Shown piece by piece: positions 44,669 through 58,859 of a DNA stretch of 64,000 nucleotides (positions are counted from its first letter, which is position 1; every line of letters starts with the position of its first letter). Where the stretch lies: the NCBI RefSeq assembly GCF_030936135.1, contig NC_082598.1:29382687-29446686 (forward strand). Direction: 5' to 3'. The position numbers and the translations under genes are program-made. Source of the stretch: Gavia stellata (Eukaryota; Chordata; Aves; Gaviiformes; Gaviidae). The notes under the pieces are model-generated. The model worked only from the letters and a program-made list of their open reading frames with translations. It was not told the DNA's origin and ran no database searches.

Positions 44669-47600
44669 CTAGATGAAGAAAAACAGAAGTAGCTGACATT
44701 TGTGTCAGAATTAAAAACGAGGAAATACGCAGACTTCAAGTAACACTCCCAAAACCAATTTTATAAAAATAACTGGCAGCCAACGGAAGTTACACATCTC
44801 TTACAGATGAGATGGTACCACTATATCCCATGGTTACAAAGCACTTTGGTTCCAAGTATTAAACCATTGTTTAGTTTCCTATAAAAAACATTGCCAAAAA
44901 TGCAACCAACTGAAGGTTTACACTAGATTTTTAACTCAGGCTGAATATGTTACGCCAAAATGAGACTTATTTCCAGGAAATATGTTAAAAATACATTATT
45001 TTTCCTATTAAAGAAAAGCACTCATTAGTATTTAAGCTATTAAAATAATGTATAAGAGCACAGGCTGAAATCTTCAAAGACCTCCCCCCCTGTAATAAGG
45101 ATGCGCTCTCTGCTAAAAATAAATTAATAAAAATATAAATAAATAAAAATCTATCCTCTTTCTCCCAATTCTTTATATTTCGCATGCTCAGTTAAATTTT
45201 AGAATACTAGCTATAATCTTAGACATGCACAAAAAGATTCTATTTGTTAAGTATTATAACTTAACACTTAGTCACTCATATATGACTATAGCAGGTATAT
45301 AGCGTCCTTCAAAAGAAAGCACATGCCCTTAGGCCCAAAAATGAAGCAAAGCAACTGGAAAAATAAGAATGCCAAGCTTCCATCCAGAACAGCAGTTTCA
45401 GGGTGATGACTAGAATGAACAGTAGGATCCCCTGTTCCTCACCCCCCTCCGCATTCTTTTAAAAGGGTATCAAGAGAATACAGACAAAAGCCATTTTAGG
45501 GTACAAAGCTGAAACAAAACTGGAATTAGGCAGCCCAGAACAAAGAGTATAAGAGCGGGATGAGCCTCCAATAAGGAGCCATATAATTGCTAGGAAAATC
45601 AGAAAAGATGCTCTAAAGGAGAGTTGAGACAGACTAAAAACAGGAAAGGTCTGACTATTATCTGGATTTTAGGGTAGAGTTGTCAGCTACTAGAGAAAGC
45701 ATGGGACAAGGAGCTAGGGAGCAGAGAGACTAGGTGAACTGAAAGAGAGAAGAGAGATGGGAGCAGCAGAGTGCAGCAAGTCAGGACTGGCTGGGCAAAA
45801 GGCGCGAGATTGAGCTGATGATTGAGCAGAAACGTGGACAGTGAACAGAGGCAAAGCCTGGCCATGAGAGGAAATAAATCTACATGACTACTACTGCAGT
45901 GCTGCCAGGAAAAGAGGGACTAAGACAATAAAGGTAGGTGCATTAAAGAAACAAGAGTAAGACTGTTTTGGGAAATGGGCAGAGAAGTAGCCCAGTAAAT
46001 ATAATTTTCCTTTGGAACTCAAGATTGCCTGGTGTCTGGTCTTCCTCTACTAAGAGCAAATATTTGTCAGAGTTTCACAAAGCGTATCTTACTTCCCTTC
46101 TTGTGCCAGATACACTGTTAGCAGGAGAAAGGGACCTATTTTGATGTCTATTTCTTTGTACCTAATAAAAGCAGAAATTGTTGGCACTTCTCTGACGATA
46201 TGGGAGAAAAGTTCAGACAAAGTTCCACAGCCTGCTATTTGAAACAAGATTACTTTCAACGAGTTAATCCTCCTTTAGAAAAGCAAAATATTTTAATGAA
46301 ACAGTTTTTCAAAATCCAAAATCTGGAGGCAAGTGCATAGTTCTTAAGGTTTTATAGATAATATGGCAGTATTTCATTTTACGCAGAAGCTAAATAAAAT
46401 TTGGGGCTTCTATAGTTATTATATACTTGTGATCTGTAAGTTTTAAAAGCAGTGCTTCACGAATTGCAGTAATCTGAATTAAAATATAGGGCTCGAACAA
46501 TTATATAACAGGTACTGAATTGCTTTCCTAGTGATCTTTATAAAAACCCCAGCTAAAAATAAATACATCATAAAAACCAAAACACAGAATGAAAAAAGGT
46601 TTGTGGGCACATAATATGAGAAAGAAGCCATCACTCTCCTTGAAAAGCTACCTACGGATTTTATATAACTGTCATTGTTCCCAAAGTGTCACCTCAGTGA
46701 TCTCTGAACAATAAAGTAATGGTTGTGCCCAGTCTTCAAACTACCTTAATTTTTTCAAGCTAAACAAGCTCAAGCTTTTTATTTAGAGTAAGAACCTAAC
46801 TTCTTTGTGTATAGACATATTAAAAGTAAAATGAAATGCATTTATTTAAACTGTATACTCAAAACAATTTGATGCCAGATAATGTCTAGTTTAGTGTTGC
46901 TCAGGTACTGGATTTTGCTCCTTCACATGTTATTCTCTATATTCTTCCTGCACTGGAAGGAGTAGCAGCCCCATGGGAAAATGTAGCTAAATGAATGCAA
47001 GTAACAGTGACTATAAAGACAAAAAGCATACATCCTGAAATTGCAGATCTTGTATTTTATGGGGGGTGGGGAGGGGTGCTTGACTTTTGTAACTTCTAAG
47101 GAGCTGTTAAAATATTTTTCTTTCCAAGAAAAAAAGGAAACAAAATCATTCATAGAACTCATTACATTAGAATTCAGGTTTGAGACCTCGACTTTCAGTA
47201 TTGAAACTCTTGACTATTACCAGTTTCTTTTACACTAGAGTGGGGCAGAGTGAGAGCTTGGTCTGAATTGTTCAGTAATCAAAGCACTGATCTTTTTTCC
47301 ACCTCTAGCAATTGTGGAAACCCTGGCCTCACACGGTGCCTCTGAATTAGAAGCAGAGGGAAAGTTCAGCTGCTAGGGCCATGACGAGAAGCCTAACCAA
47401 GCTCTCTCCCTTCCACTAAGAAACAAGTGATTCCATCTGTAAATGACATTAGCAGAAGCTGCTATCAAATACAGCAAATATAAAAATGTAAATGTGCAGA
47501 CTTACCAGAGCACTAATAGTTTGTATAGAAAGGATTTAATGAAATATTAATCAAAACAGGTCTCAAGAAGCTGTGAGTAACAGATGAACTGTCTATATAA

Positions 47601-49756
47601 AAATGTGCTCATGAGATCAGGAAGGTGGTACAAGATGCAAACTTTTGTCAGAAGGGAATATACTCAATACATATATACTCTTAATGTGACCCAACACCCT
47701 ATGATAGTGATGTCCTCCAATCTGCATCGTCAGATGGCAGATTATGAAATCAAATTGGAAGGGAATCAATTTTAGATAAAAGGCTACAGTAGCTGAGGTT
47801 AGTACTTGCGTGCAATTCTAGAGCCTATTTATTAGTTACTGTTGTCCTATTTTTTTTTTTACTGCTGTTGTCCTACTGTTTACTACTGTGCTGGATAACT
47901 GGCCACTCTTAATTAACCTTTTAATAGGCTTGATTATGTATAGGTGAAGTCTTCTACCCCTGAAGCTGCATCCATCACAAACCATGTACACAGAAGCAGT
48001 TGCCACATATTGCACAAGGGTGCTGCTGGACTGTAACTGTGAGACTTCACTGAATGTATGAGTAGAAAGCAACAGTGGTGTGACTGCAGAGAGAAACAAT
48101 CACTGCTGGAGAATCAAGACAACAATAACGTTGCACGCTATGCTGGTGGAGTGAATCTGCTACAGTTACAGAGGACCCTCATTACTGAGACTTTACTACA
48201 AGGACTGTAAGTTAAGTGATCTTGAGGCAGAAATCATTAGTAACTGGGATACCTTCTGGAACGCATGAAAACACAATCAGTACAATACAAACACCAGCAA
48301 CTTTGAATTTCTAGCTCTAGAATTGTAAGCATGTTCTTTACACGTGTAAATGTCCATTAGTACACTTCAGTGCTTAGCTTGCAGAACCACCAGTTATAGA
48401 TTACCTCTGCCTAACAAAATGTTTCAGACATCTGTATGCAAGCTACACTTCCTGACCCATATCACAGAACTCACATTTCCAAGGTCAGCTTAGAGAACAA
48501 CAAGAATTAGATGAACTGTCTATGAGTTGTATGAGAGAATATGTGTATGCATAACAGAAGTTGTGACCCACAGAGAAACTGTCTATACTAATGAGATTGG
48601 GAGAATGTCATGAGAGGATTGGGTCTGTGAGTAAGCCTCCCGCGCCCCCTTCCAAGCAGGGAGTAAGCCAGTGCTCTGCGATAAAAACTGAGTGTGACAC
48701 GCAGGTGAAAACACACGTATAACCTAATACATAACTGTTGCGATAATTGCGTAAAGGGAGAGTCAGAAAGCACGCGCTGGATTTAGAATACAATTTGGTG
48801 TCAAATGCTCAGGCACAGGCATACATGCATGAACTGGTTGGAAGGAGTGCATTAAAGGCTTTAGCCTGCAAATGACAAACCTGACTTAGCCATCGCCACC
48901 AACCAAGCTTATGATTATTGCCTGAAATACAATTAGCGTTAGTGTCCCCAGGCAGCTGGCACAGAAGCTTCTTGGATTACAATGCCGACAACATATGCTC
49001 ACCAACAACAGCAATTACAGTAAATACATGGGGTTTTTTCCCCTCTCAGAGACCTTGAAGGACAGACTCATTTAGGCTTCCTTGTACTTTCATGATGGGA
49101 GGGAGGAGGGAAGCTTCACCCAATATTTAAATCTCTATGGAGGCTATTCAGCAATTTTGTGAGATTTATGCATTATAAATGGGTCAATAAAAATGAAGAT
49201 TACTTAATATTTTTAAAATAAACTATACTATACACAGTTATAGTAATGCAAGATTAAACTGATTCATTATAATTATGCATAAAATTATGAATATTGTTTG
49301 GGAAAACATGGGCTCTTCACCATTGTAAATCTTTCACAGCACGCATCTTAGAGTAAGATAACAAGTAAGAGGAAATGACCTCAAGTTGCGCCAGGGGAGG
49401 TTTAGATTGGATATTGGGAAAAATTTCTTCACTGAAAGTGTTGTCAGACATTGGAACAGGCTGCCCAGGGAGGTGGTTGAGTCACCCTCACTGGAGGTAT
49501 TTAAAAGACATGTGGATGAGGCGCTTAGGGACATGGTTTAGTGGTGGACTTAGCAGTGTTAGGTTAATGGTTGGACTTGATGATCTTAAAGGTCTTTTCC
49601 AACCTAACCCATTCCATGATTCTATGAACAGCTGACAGCAATGACTGTGCATATCACATTACAAACTATACATCTTTGGTTGCATGGAAATTAAATTATT
49701 TACTAACAAGAACAAGGTGGGGGAGGAAGTAGGTGAGGAAGAAGAAAGGTTGATAC
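44669..49756 (-). other. NFXL1: NFXL1 last intron
   Basis: This is a 5.1-kb AT-rich intron. It includes the CR1 tail at 49360-49627, only about 130 bp from the next exon. I see no other gene, RNA or young repeat. A purine-rich stretch at about 45.6-45.9 kb has an open - strand frame of 60 codons with no coding signature. Confidence 0.75.
49360..49627 (+). mobile_element. CR1 LINE 3' tail, 5'-truncated
   Basis: This is about 270 bp of CR1 3' end: aggaaatgacctcaagttgc, ggatattgggaaaaatttct, gaacaggctgcccagggagg, tggttggacttgatgatctt and a terminal ccatgattctatga repeat. It covers the last residues of ORF2 plus the UTR. It inserted antisense to NFXL1 in its last intron. It differs from the copy at 41.6 kb in the tail, so it probably belongs to a different CR1 subfamily. 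Confidence 0.94.
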
Positions 49757-49810
49757 CTGTTGTCTTCGTTTCTCTTCTTCAATAGCAGCTTTGGCTTCTG
49801 CCTCCTTTAT
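49757..49810 (-). CDS. NFXL1: NFXL1 exon, second from last (charged helix)
   Basis: This 54-bp exon has 18 whole codons, reading IKEAEAKAAIEEEKRRQQ. It is an uninterrupted Ala/Glu/Lys helix of the kind that forms a coiled coil, between the Cys-rich domain and the C-terminal membrane segment. The acceptor is ACAG and the donor GTATCA. It is symmetric in phase, so it could be skipped without a frameshift. Confidence 0.94.
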
Positions 49811-52800
49811 CTGTCCAGACATACAAAGTGATAAGCAACTGTTGTAAACAGCAGCTAAACCTATTTTCTTATAGAGTTGTAGTAACTCCTGGAGAATGGT
49901 TCTCAGCAAAAGTGAGCAAAACCTCCATCAAGTGAGCTCTTAACTTACTCAGATTACAAAATATTCTCAGAAAAAGCTGCATCGTCTCACATTTGGAAAA
50001 CATCAACATATAATGGATGCTACAAGGTTATAAATTAAACTTCTGACTTCAACTTGACAAGCTCAACCAACAAATATAAAATCTAAAAAGAATAGTTTGT
50101 TCACTAACAACCAGGAAAATTCCTAAAGACGTTTATTCTAAGTTTTCAGCAACTTTATCCTCAATTCAGTACATTTTAAACATACAGATATTTCCTATAT
50201 TTATATATAATTTACACACACATATTTCATTCCAAGTACTTTAAATATTCCCTGACTACTAAAACAAAAGGAAATCTCTATATTTCTACCAAATACGACA
50301 TATATTGGATAATGCATAACCAAACTGCTTTAAAGCTCTTGGTGTAACGCAAACCAAATGTAATTAAAAATGCTCCACCTTCAGAAAGTCATATGAAAAG
50401 AAGTCATGGGAGTTACAATTGATGATTCTATAGAAGTGGTTTGTAGTGTTCGAGAAAGCAAATTAAATGCTAGAAATCATTAAGAAAAGAATGGTATAGA
50501 AAAAATGTCAATATGTAAACACATGATGCACTTGGATCTTAGCTCCTGCATTCTGTTTTGGTCCTGCAACAACAAAAGAATGTAAAGCCTGAACACATAC
50601 AAAAGACAACAGGATGGAGTGGCTTCCATCTAAAGAGATGCATAACTAGGATTCATCAGGTGACTAACAGGGCACAAAATCCTGAAGAGTGCGAAGATGC
50701 GAAATATTTTTCATAATACAAAAGCAAAGACATAAAATGAAATTACCAGGAGGCTGGTTCATAACAGAGGGAAGTATTCTACTCCCACATAGTATTTGGC
50801 TAAATCTAGAAATTCAGTGCTACAGGATGTTTGAAGATGACAAAAGTTTATGTCAACTGAAAAACAGTTAAGCATGCTAACAGTAGATAAATCCAACAAA
50901 GACCTTTAAACAGAAAGACACCAGCTTGACCACTAAAATTCCCATAGTCAGAGATCACTACAGTAATAGTAGTAACAGGAAGACTATACTGGGGAAGTAT
51001 ATGTGTCTGCCTTCTTCTATACATTTCTTGGACCTTTAGCACTGTGGCCCCTGAATCACTACCTTGGAAAAGTTAGATGTAAAAATCTGATTAATAATTT
51101 GAAATGAAAAACAGTCTTGAATCTAATAACAGCATGATCTGCATACCAACAGTGACAATAATTTACTAAATATGGTTTGTGCAGCTGTAATTTGTTCCCA
51201 ACAATTTGCAATTCAAAAGCTCTTCACCACTAAAGAGAAAGCTCACCAGCCCATGCTTTAGCACACGGTAGCTCAAACAATATGCCCTGAGGATAGGGTC
51301 AATAGAACAGTCCTATTTGCAGATGTTCAGACAATTTTTTAAATTGCTAAACCATATATCAAATAAAAGCATTATTAAGAATTTCATTAATCTAGACACA
51401 ATGGCAGAGTCTCTCTTTAGAAAAGCGTATAAAAGACCTTTTCAGCCACGCAAATCTGAAATCGCAGTCTGGTGTGGAAAAAACTGCACAACTAGCCTCC
51501 TGGGATTTCACTGCCATCTAATGGCAGAACTTCAGCTCTAAAAGAAGTGACCCACAAATGTGGAAAAAAGCAACAGAAGAGCTTCTTTTTACATCAGTGT
51601 CATCATATTTGTATAAGATACATAGGTATAATATACATAGGTAGAGGGAAGCTTAACCATTATAATCACAGTACGGAAAAACATTTATAGAACTATGTCT
51701 TTAATAAAATGTACAGTAAAAGATGCAATCAGTTCCTCACTAGCTGCTATACATAAGGAGTTTTAGTAATAGTTAACACACTTCAGTTTTGGAAATTCAT
51801 GGTTGTTTTGTAACTGTGCAAACTAAATTATCTTTGTAAATGTCTGCAGTTTTTAACAGACTTTTTCCAGTCTTGACACATTATACAGTAATTGACATAA
51901 TAAATGACTTTGTCAAGTGCATATAATAGGAGATCATTCTAGTATGTCATTTACAAGTCAACACAGGCTACAAAAAGTAGTAAGACTTTAAATAGAACTT
52001 TATAACTTCCTATAAAAACCCCAAAACAAATAAATCCATGTTTTTCTGTGAGGAAGGTACACATAGCTAGGTTATGCCACACAGTACGTCTGTGGCATTG
52101 CTTATAGCGCTCATTGCATTAGACCATTCCACCCCAGGGATGACAATGTCAGGGGCGAGAAATAGGAACTAGTATCTGCTGAAATAAAACAGCAGCTGAC
52201 ACTGCACTGCACCACACTGAGACACGCTGCTGTGTCCCAGCGCGTGCAGGCTCTTGTGAATTCACCTTGCTTTAGTGCACTCCGTGTCCTATGAACTTAT
52301 CTTCACACTCTTACTGGAACTGTTTGTTACGGTTGGGATTTTCTAAAGGCATATCCCAAGAGTCTTAGTGTTTGACCTGCTTGCAAACTTGCAGGATTTG
52401 GTCTATGTGATATTTGTTAGAACTTGCCAATCAATCCTAAATGTCTGAGCAGAAGCTGACAAAAGTCAGCTTTACCCATTGAGTTTTTGGGTTGTACATT
52501 TATTACATCTAACACTTACCTGATAAAAACCAAGCAAGGTATGCACCCATGTTTTTTGTTTCCGTTTTTATAAGAGGCTTATAAGAGCAAGGCTGATATT
52601 CTGTTTCTCTGGGTGACAGCATGTAGCAATTTCTTTACTTCATAAACCAGCAGAACTAGGGAGAAGTCATGTTTACAGCAGGCTAAATAGTATACTGCAA
52701 CTCTCCGTTCTTCTGGTACAAGGTAACTAATACAGTGTGACAGGATTACACTCTTCATGCCGGACAAGTTGAGCATTCAACAGCTGCAAAACTTCCACAG

Positions 52801-53191
52801 GGAAGAGGAGATCTAACAATCCGCGGTGAAGTGGCCTGGCCCTAATCCTACAGCACTAATCATCAGCAATGATGAATTTATCAATAATGATAACCACTTG
52901 TTCTCAGTGGAAGAGGAAAGAACCAGTTCTAATAAATTAAAAAAAAAAAAAAGGAAAATAACAAAATGTTGTTTTAGCATAGTATTTCGCTGAGTTAATT
53001 AATACTGTATACTAACACTGTAATTCTCCCCACTAAGCCAAATGCAAGTCTGAAAAAGTAGCTGCTATTAAACAGTGCATCTACTTACGTTGTATTTTTT
53101 GCTGGTGTCGCCTTGAAAAATAATTGTGTTCATTTTTTCCTATTTTTCTTGAAGCACTGAGAAGAAATTATAGCTAAAACGGACACATTAC
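49811..53191 (-). other. NFXL1: NFXL1 intron between second- and third-last exons
   Basis: This is 3.4 kb of AT-rich intron with canonical ends. I see no supportable feature in it beyond an A-run near 52940-52952. Confidence 0.75.
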
Positions 53192-53278
53192 CTCAGATGC
53201 TTTCCGTTTCATTTCCTTGCATAATGCATCGCATTCCAGTGAAACTTGGCCTTCTTGTATCTTGCTGCACTGTATTTC
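53192..53278 (-). CDS. NFXL1: NFXL1 exon, third from last
   Basis: This 87-bp exon has 29 whole codons. It reads [20 protein letters not shown] and then KEMKRKASE. The Cys residues close the Cys-rich part (ECDALC) and the KEMKRKASE segment begins the charged helical region. The acceptor is ACAG and the donor GTAATG. It is phase 0 at both ends. Confidence 0.94.
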
Positions 53279-54505
53279 CTGTTAAGTATAATTTGAGTCT
53301 TTTATAATCATTTCCCTATTTTTTGTTATAATGTCCATTTCTTTATGAAAATAATTGTAAAACATTCTTATTTAGTAAAACATCACTTACACAGATATAA
53401 TCGTTAAACATTATTTGAACCTGTAATTCTGTATTAAATTGTCCTTTTCTCTTTTCCTTCTTTCTGATAAGCTAAGCTGAAAGCAAGAATAAATCAAATA
53501 GTCCAGTTTAATATCTCCTCTCTTCTCTTTTCTCACTTGTTTGCCTAAGACAAAGTAAGATAACCTTCTGAACTCTGGCAGAAAGAGCTAGCATTCAGAG
53601 TCTCAGTAATTTCGTATACGTTCTCTTAACTGGCTGAGATTACAGGGCAAGCTCTGGTCATGGGGAAAAAAAAAATAATTCTCACTCACACTTCCTCCCA
53701 TCCCCCTAATATTGAAGAAAAAAAGGTGGTTATCTGTAAGCAGAGACTGTTCAATTTGAAGCACTTGTTCTGTACATGTCATTCCTGCTGAACACCCGAC
53801 CTGCAAGACTTCTGGTTGCACAAGACAACTCTTGGAGAAGCCGAGTACTCTGGGGAACTGCAGCCTGTTTGGAAGGCTCAGAAGTTAACTAGGTCCAGAA
53901 AAACAATTTAAGCACCTTTTAATTAAGTTAGATAATGATTTTTTCATTAAGTCATTATTCTTTGCCAAGACTTCACATGAATTTCTGTTCTTCCCCTTAT
54001 AATACTATACAGCTATAATAAACTCGTTACATTACTTTGACCCTTATCTTTGTTAGAAGCTAAGGATGCCGGTGCCTGTAGTTGCTTTTAGGTTTGCAGA
54101 GAACCATAACTGATTACATTAGTTAGGGATTCACAACATCTGTGCTTGTTCCAACTTATGTAATTATAAACTTCCCCAATATTGTCAGAAAAATGAATTT
54201 TTTTCTTTTCAAACCACTCCAGGTCATCTGACTATTTTCCCAATGGAGCTACAAAAATTCAAGTATGCTTGAAGATAAAGCTATTGTAAATCAGGCAGCT
54301 AACATATTTTAGAACTAACAGGATTTTATATTCTCCAGTGAACCTTCCGATATTGCAGCCCAGATCTTCAGCTGATGTGAATTGTTATAGCTCCACTAGA
54401 GTAACTGGACCTATTCTAATCTGAACCAGAGACAATCCATCCATACAAGCCTAGGAACATACAAAGGAAATACATCATTCTCAAAATTGTAACTTAGAAA
54501 TTTAC
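53279..54505 (-). other. NFXL1: NFXL1 intron between third- and fourth-last exons
   Basis: This is 1.2 kb of AT-rich intron with GT-AG ends. Nothing else is seen. Confidence 0.75.
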
Positions 54506-54610
54506 CTTTTTCAGTCTTTTACAGAGACACCGGAGTTTAACCTTCTGGCTGCAGCTCAGAGGACAGCTACCTGAATGGCAAGTCTCTTTACACCGGTGAC
54601 CACAGGGCAA
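54506..54610 (-). CDS. NFXL1: NFXL1 exon, fourth from last (last full zinc finger)
   Basis: This 105-bp exon has 35 whole codons. It encodes [20 protein letters not shown], a complete NF-X1-type finger (C-G-H-x-C-x3-CH-x-G-x-C-x3-C), followed by [15 protein letters not shown] with the characteristic C-x-C-K-R end. The donor is GTAAAT, and the acceptor (ACAG) follows a pyrimidine-rich tract. It is symmetric in phase (0-0), so skipping it would keep the frame but remove one finger. Confidence 0.95.
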
Positions 54611-56009
54611 CTGTAAAGAAAAAAAGAAAAACCACAAAAAAAACCCCACACCAATAAATTATTGTAAAATTACAAAGAATCTATGAACTGGTTTTATTTC
54701 AGACATAGCAGCTTAACAGAAAACTCATTCAGCTTATCAGTTTTTCCACTTGTGAAATAATTGATTTTTCTTTTTTTTTTTTTTTGCAAATGTTTGCTTG
54801 TTATTTACCGTATTTCAGTTCCTGTAGAACAATTTATCTTTTACTGGCACAGCTTGATTAAAAATCAATTTCTCCTTTCAAATGTTTCAAGAACAGTCAT
54901 CTCCACAGCAATTTATACAACGATTACCCTAGCTATCTGTATTTTGGAGGAATATAAATAGATACGGTAAAAAGAAACTGAAAACTGAAATTAAGTGTAC
55001 TGTAGCAACTTGTAGATCAGAATCAACAGAAGAAAGAGGGGAGAATCAGAAGCAAAAATACCACAAAAGAAAATTTTGCATGCAAGAATTTTCTGAACTA
55101 TGCAAAAGCCAAATACAGGTCACCAATATTCTTATCATGTACAAAATAATTTCACAAAATCCTGAATTTCTGCATTTGGCAGATTATCCCATTTCTGACA
55201 TCTGTAGGATAGAGACTTTTTTTACTGCCAGTGCAATTTTTAACATTTATAATGAAAATATTATCATTCAATTACTGTGTTAAGAACTGAGATACTGATT
55301 TAAATATGCTGACTGTTAGGAACGTAGCAGTGCTCCTAGCATTACATTAGATAAAAATGACAAGAAATCAAACAATTTTTTTCACTTTCTGTTAAGAACT
55401 TGACTGAAAATATACCTTGCTCATACACATACCTATAAGAAATCTTCACAATAATGATTTTTCATTTTCAATTACATAACCCAATTCTGTTAATAACTGA
55501 TGGTGGAATCTCACATAAGACATCCAGTCAATTTATTTATAGAGATAGCTTTAAATCCCCAAACTATTTAAAATGGCATTGGATAGTGTTCTTTATTAAA
55601 AGTGAAATTTCACCTCTTCACTGTCATCAAGGGATTAACACAACTTGGAAAATGCTGTAAGACATACAATTTTAAGATACAGTTGTTCACATTTATTAAA
55701 AATTAAAAATGTGTACATAATACATCACTTCATCTACAAGAATGAGAATACTACATAAGATAATTGTAAAACCCAGGTGTACACGCTTCTTGTTGGTTAG
55801 TAAATTTGGATTCTCAGAAGTCCGTTGGAACTGGCTCAACCTCTGAGCTAGTATCATGAAACAAATACCTAAACAGAATGCAAAATTTTCCAATTAAAAA
55901 TTATGGAACAGACATACATATTTTCATGTCCATGCCAGTCACAAGCTATTCTTATACTGATAGATACTTTGCGGTTTAGGGTCAGTTTTTTTAGTCACCA
56001 TTTCAGCAC

Positions 56010-56560
56010 ATTTCACACAGGACTAGAAGGAACCTCTAAGTCATCATATTCAGCGCCTCCTGAAAGGCAGGTACCTCCTATGATCCCTCTATGACTGGAT
56101 GAAGCCTTACCATGAAAACAGTTCCCCATTCTGCCCCCTTTCTACTATTTCGCTAAGGAAGCTGTTCCAGGAGCTCACTACAAGATGCAAGAGTTTTTTT
56201 TTAATTTTCTACATTTATTCTAGCTAGTCTAAAGCCCTTAGTTCTCATCCTCATATTGAAATATTTCTCTACTGTCCTTTCATAAAAGGCTCTTTATTCC
56301 CACAGTACTCCCTTCACTGAACTTCAACCAGCTTAAATCGGTGTTTCTTGAATACAGTAGCCAGAACTGCATGCAATATTCCAAATGACATCTCAGCAGG
56401 AAGGACTTGGTACAGTGCCTTATTCTTAATAGAGTATCTTCCCCAATACATCTTCAGTTCTCATTTGCATTTCTCTCCAGCTAAACATGCTGTGACAGTA
56501 AGAATTTCTGCTGTTTCCTGGGATTAGCCTTGACATGCATGGTCTTACTGTTTTTTCTGT
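56010..56560 (-). mobile_element. Ancient CR1-type LINE fragment, antisense
   Basis: The + strand reads as degraded antisense CR1. Blocks include cacaggactagaaggaacct then ctaagtcatcatattcagcg, gaagctgttccaggagctca, tagtctaaagcccttagttc, ccagaactgcatgcaatatt then ccaaatgacatctcagcagg (antisense of the conserved CVQFWAP region), and cttctcatttgcattt-like remnants. The order is as expected for a 3' end running leftwards. There is no open frame. It has the same orientation as NFXL1. Confidence 0.75.
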
Positions 56561-56768
56561 ATGTAATCACATGCCCCAAATACAGGTGTTCTGCAGATGC
56601 ATTTCCTCAGTTGTCATGTACTGACAACACTCCATGAGTTTTCATCAGAAAATTCCAATGGTTTTTGGTGCAAAGGTCATTACTGAAAACAATGCAAGGT
56701 CAGGCATCAATACAGTCCTTGGGAAAATTTCCTTATTGTTAACGTTTCTTGCTCCAACTTTTCATTTA

Positions 56769-56824
56769 GTTTTGTTGTTGTTTTGGGGTTTTTTTGGGGG
56801 GTGTTTTGTGTTTTTTTTTTTTTT
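56769..56824 (+). repeat. G/T-rich low-complexity tract
   Basis: About 56 bp consist only of G and T (gttttgttgttgttttgggg, then ttttttggggggtgttttgt and T15). It is an asymmetric purine/pyrimidine tract in the intron. Its three or four G-runs could form a quadruplex on the + strand. Confidence 0.75.
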
Positions 56825-58839
56825 AAATAAAATACCAACAATTGTTTCCTTTAGCCCACCTTCATCCTAGTATTAACCCTCTTCTGTAACTGAACCAGCT
56901 ATTCGCTAAATGTCATTGACTCATTGCTCTGGTGAAGCCTGATGTAGCAGATCTAATCTATTTGCTTTACCTGCAGGGAAAAAAAATATAAATTGGTCAT
57001 CTTATCAAAGAAGGAATTTAGGTTTGTTCAGGCACAACTGATCATCAGCAAATCTATCTTGCATTTTGCTTCATTTTAAAAAGATTAAGGGAGAAACTTG
57101 TCTTTAAGCCCTGTATGCTACTGAGGTCAGACTACCCGCCAGGACCATGGAAGTCTAACAGCTGAGTCTGCTCACTAGTGATCACAATCTTTGCAAAACC
57201 AATTTGCTACTGCATGACCTCTGCGCAGTAAGAGGGCTCTTCTCCTGGCTCCCTACCCAAGAGCATCATACACAAGAACACGATCTAGTCTCACGTGCAA
57301 GTCATCCCATGCTGGCAAGAACAATTAGACACATTTCCACTAATAGTGTCAAAGCCCAAACAAACAGCCTTGTAAGTGACATGTCAGAGCTGTGAATTCA
57401 AGACTGTAGCCCTCACCTCAACCTCCAGGTGCTACTGCAATAAAATTCTTACACTACACACCATTAGAGCAAAACTTGCATAGCACAAATATGTTTAATC
57501 CAATACTGAAACTCAAATTTACACATTTAGTTCTTTGCATAGAGCTACACAGTTTGCATCCACAGGGATGCAGGACAAGAGTGAAGCTGGCAGTCTAACT
57601 TTCTTTTTACTCCCTCCAATGCAAAACCAACTTTAAAAAAAATATCATTAAGAGCAGTGAAATGAGTGGCAAAACAACATTTCCCCATGATCTCAGAAAA
57701 CAAAAGCCATTCTGCCACTGTTTCTGCTGGATAAATAATGTAGTGGGAAAGGATTTTTTTTTGCTTGTTTTTAAGTGTCCATGCTGAGCTACTTGGCGCT
57801 AAAATAGAGAGCATGTGCCCCTTTAGATCTTTTTCACTATACAAGATCTCTTGTCAATAGCTCATGGACTAAAGGCCAAAATGAACAGGCTTTACATGGC
57901 AAGGCCTTTAAAAGAAAGGGATTTAATCCACAGCTCTGAAAACAAAACAAATCCTACAAGTATTTTCCCCCATAGGCAATGCATTTAAAACTTAACATTA
58001 TATCCGATGATGACAAAACCCATCAACTGACCTCCACCAGAAGGTAATTAAAACAACCTGTTAATACACACCTGATAATAAAGAAAATAACTTGTTAATA
58101 AAGAAAACAGCACTTTTGAGCAGCAATCCCAAAAGCTAAGTACAAAAGATAAGTTTATCACTTCCAAACAAAGGGGTAGACTCTTCAGTTTAAAGGGTGG
58201 CTCTGCTTCCAGAGATCTTATGAAAATCTCCACTGCTTAAACCAGACATTGAGGAAAATCCTCTCATTATGGACCAAAGCTGTGCATTTGCCTTTTAAAA
58301 TTAAATTTTTGCAACTCACATACGTTTTCAAGGTCTGTTTATAGAATTTAATTAAGCATTCTGGAAATAAAGTTTATTTCATTTATATATATATAAAAAA
58401 GACACACATACTCTTAAAATTTATGACATTGTCTCCATTGCACTATCATGTTACAATAGATTTATCACAATGGGGTCCCATATTTCACCTCAAGACAGTA
58501 GCAGAGTGCAAAGTAAAAATACAAAGTACAGTTATTTTGTCAAAAAATGCTAATTACACAGAATAAAGTGTTAAACACAGATCCACAAATACAGACATGA
58601 ATACATAAATGATGAAAATTGATGGACTGTTAAAACTTCTAGTAAGAATTGTCCCAAAACATCTGCAAACATGATCATAAGAATTTAATCAGCCCTGATT
58701 AAAAAAAAGTTAAATTTCCTTCAACAGGATATTTTGTTATTGCTACCGAACAAGAGAAAGAACTTTTTAATTAAAGCTTCTCATCTAACAGCTGTGGCAA
58801 TATCAAAGACTTTGCTTCTGCCTAAAGCAGAAAGGGAAT

Positions 58840-58859
58840 GTGTACTGTACTGTACTGTA
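58840..58859 (+). repeat. Short pentamer microsatellite (TGTAC)n
   Basis: This is about four tandem copies of TGTAC/GTACT (tgtactgtactgtactgta). It is a small simple repeat in the intron. Confidence 0.75.

Noticed and set aside
45683..45865. Purine-rich stretch with an open - strand Leu/Ser-rich frame
   Set aside because: The Leu/Ser/Pro composition follows from the purine-rich + strand. No start context, splice sites or family match.
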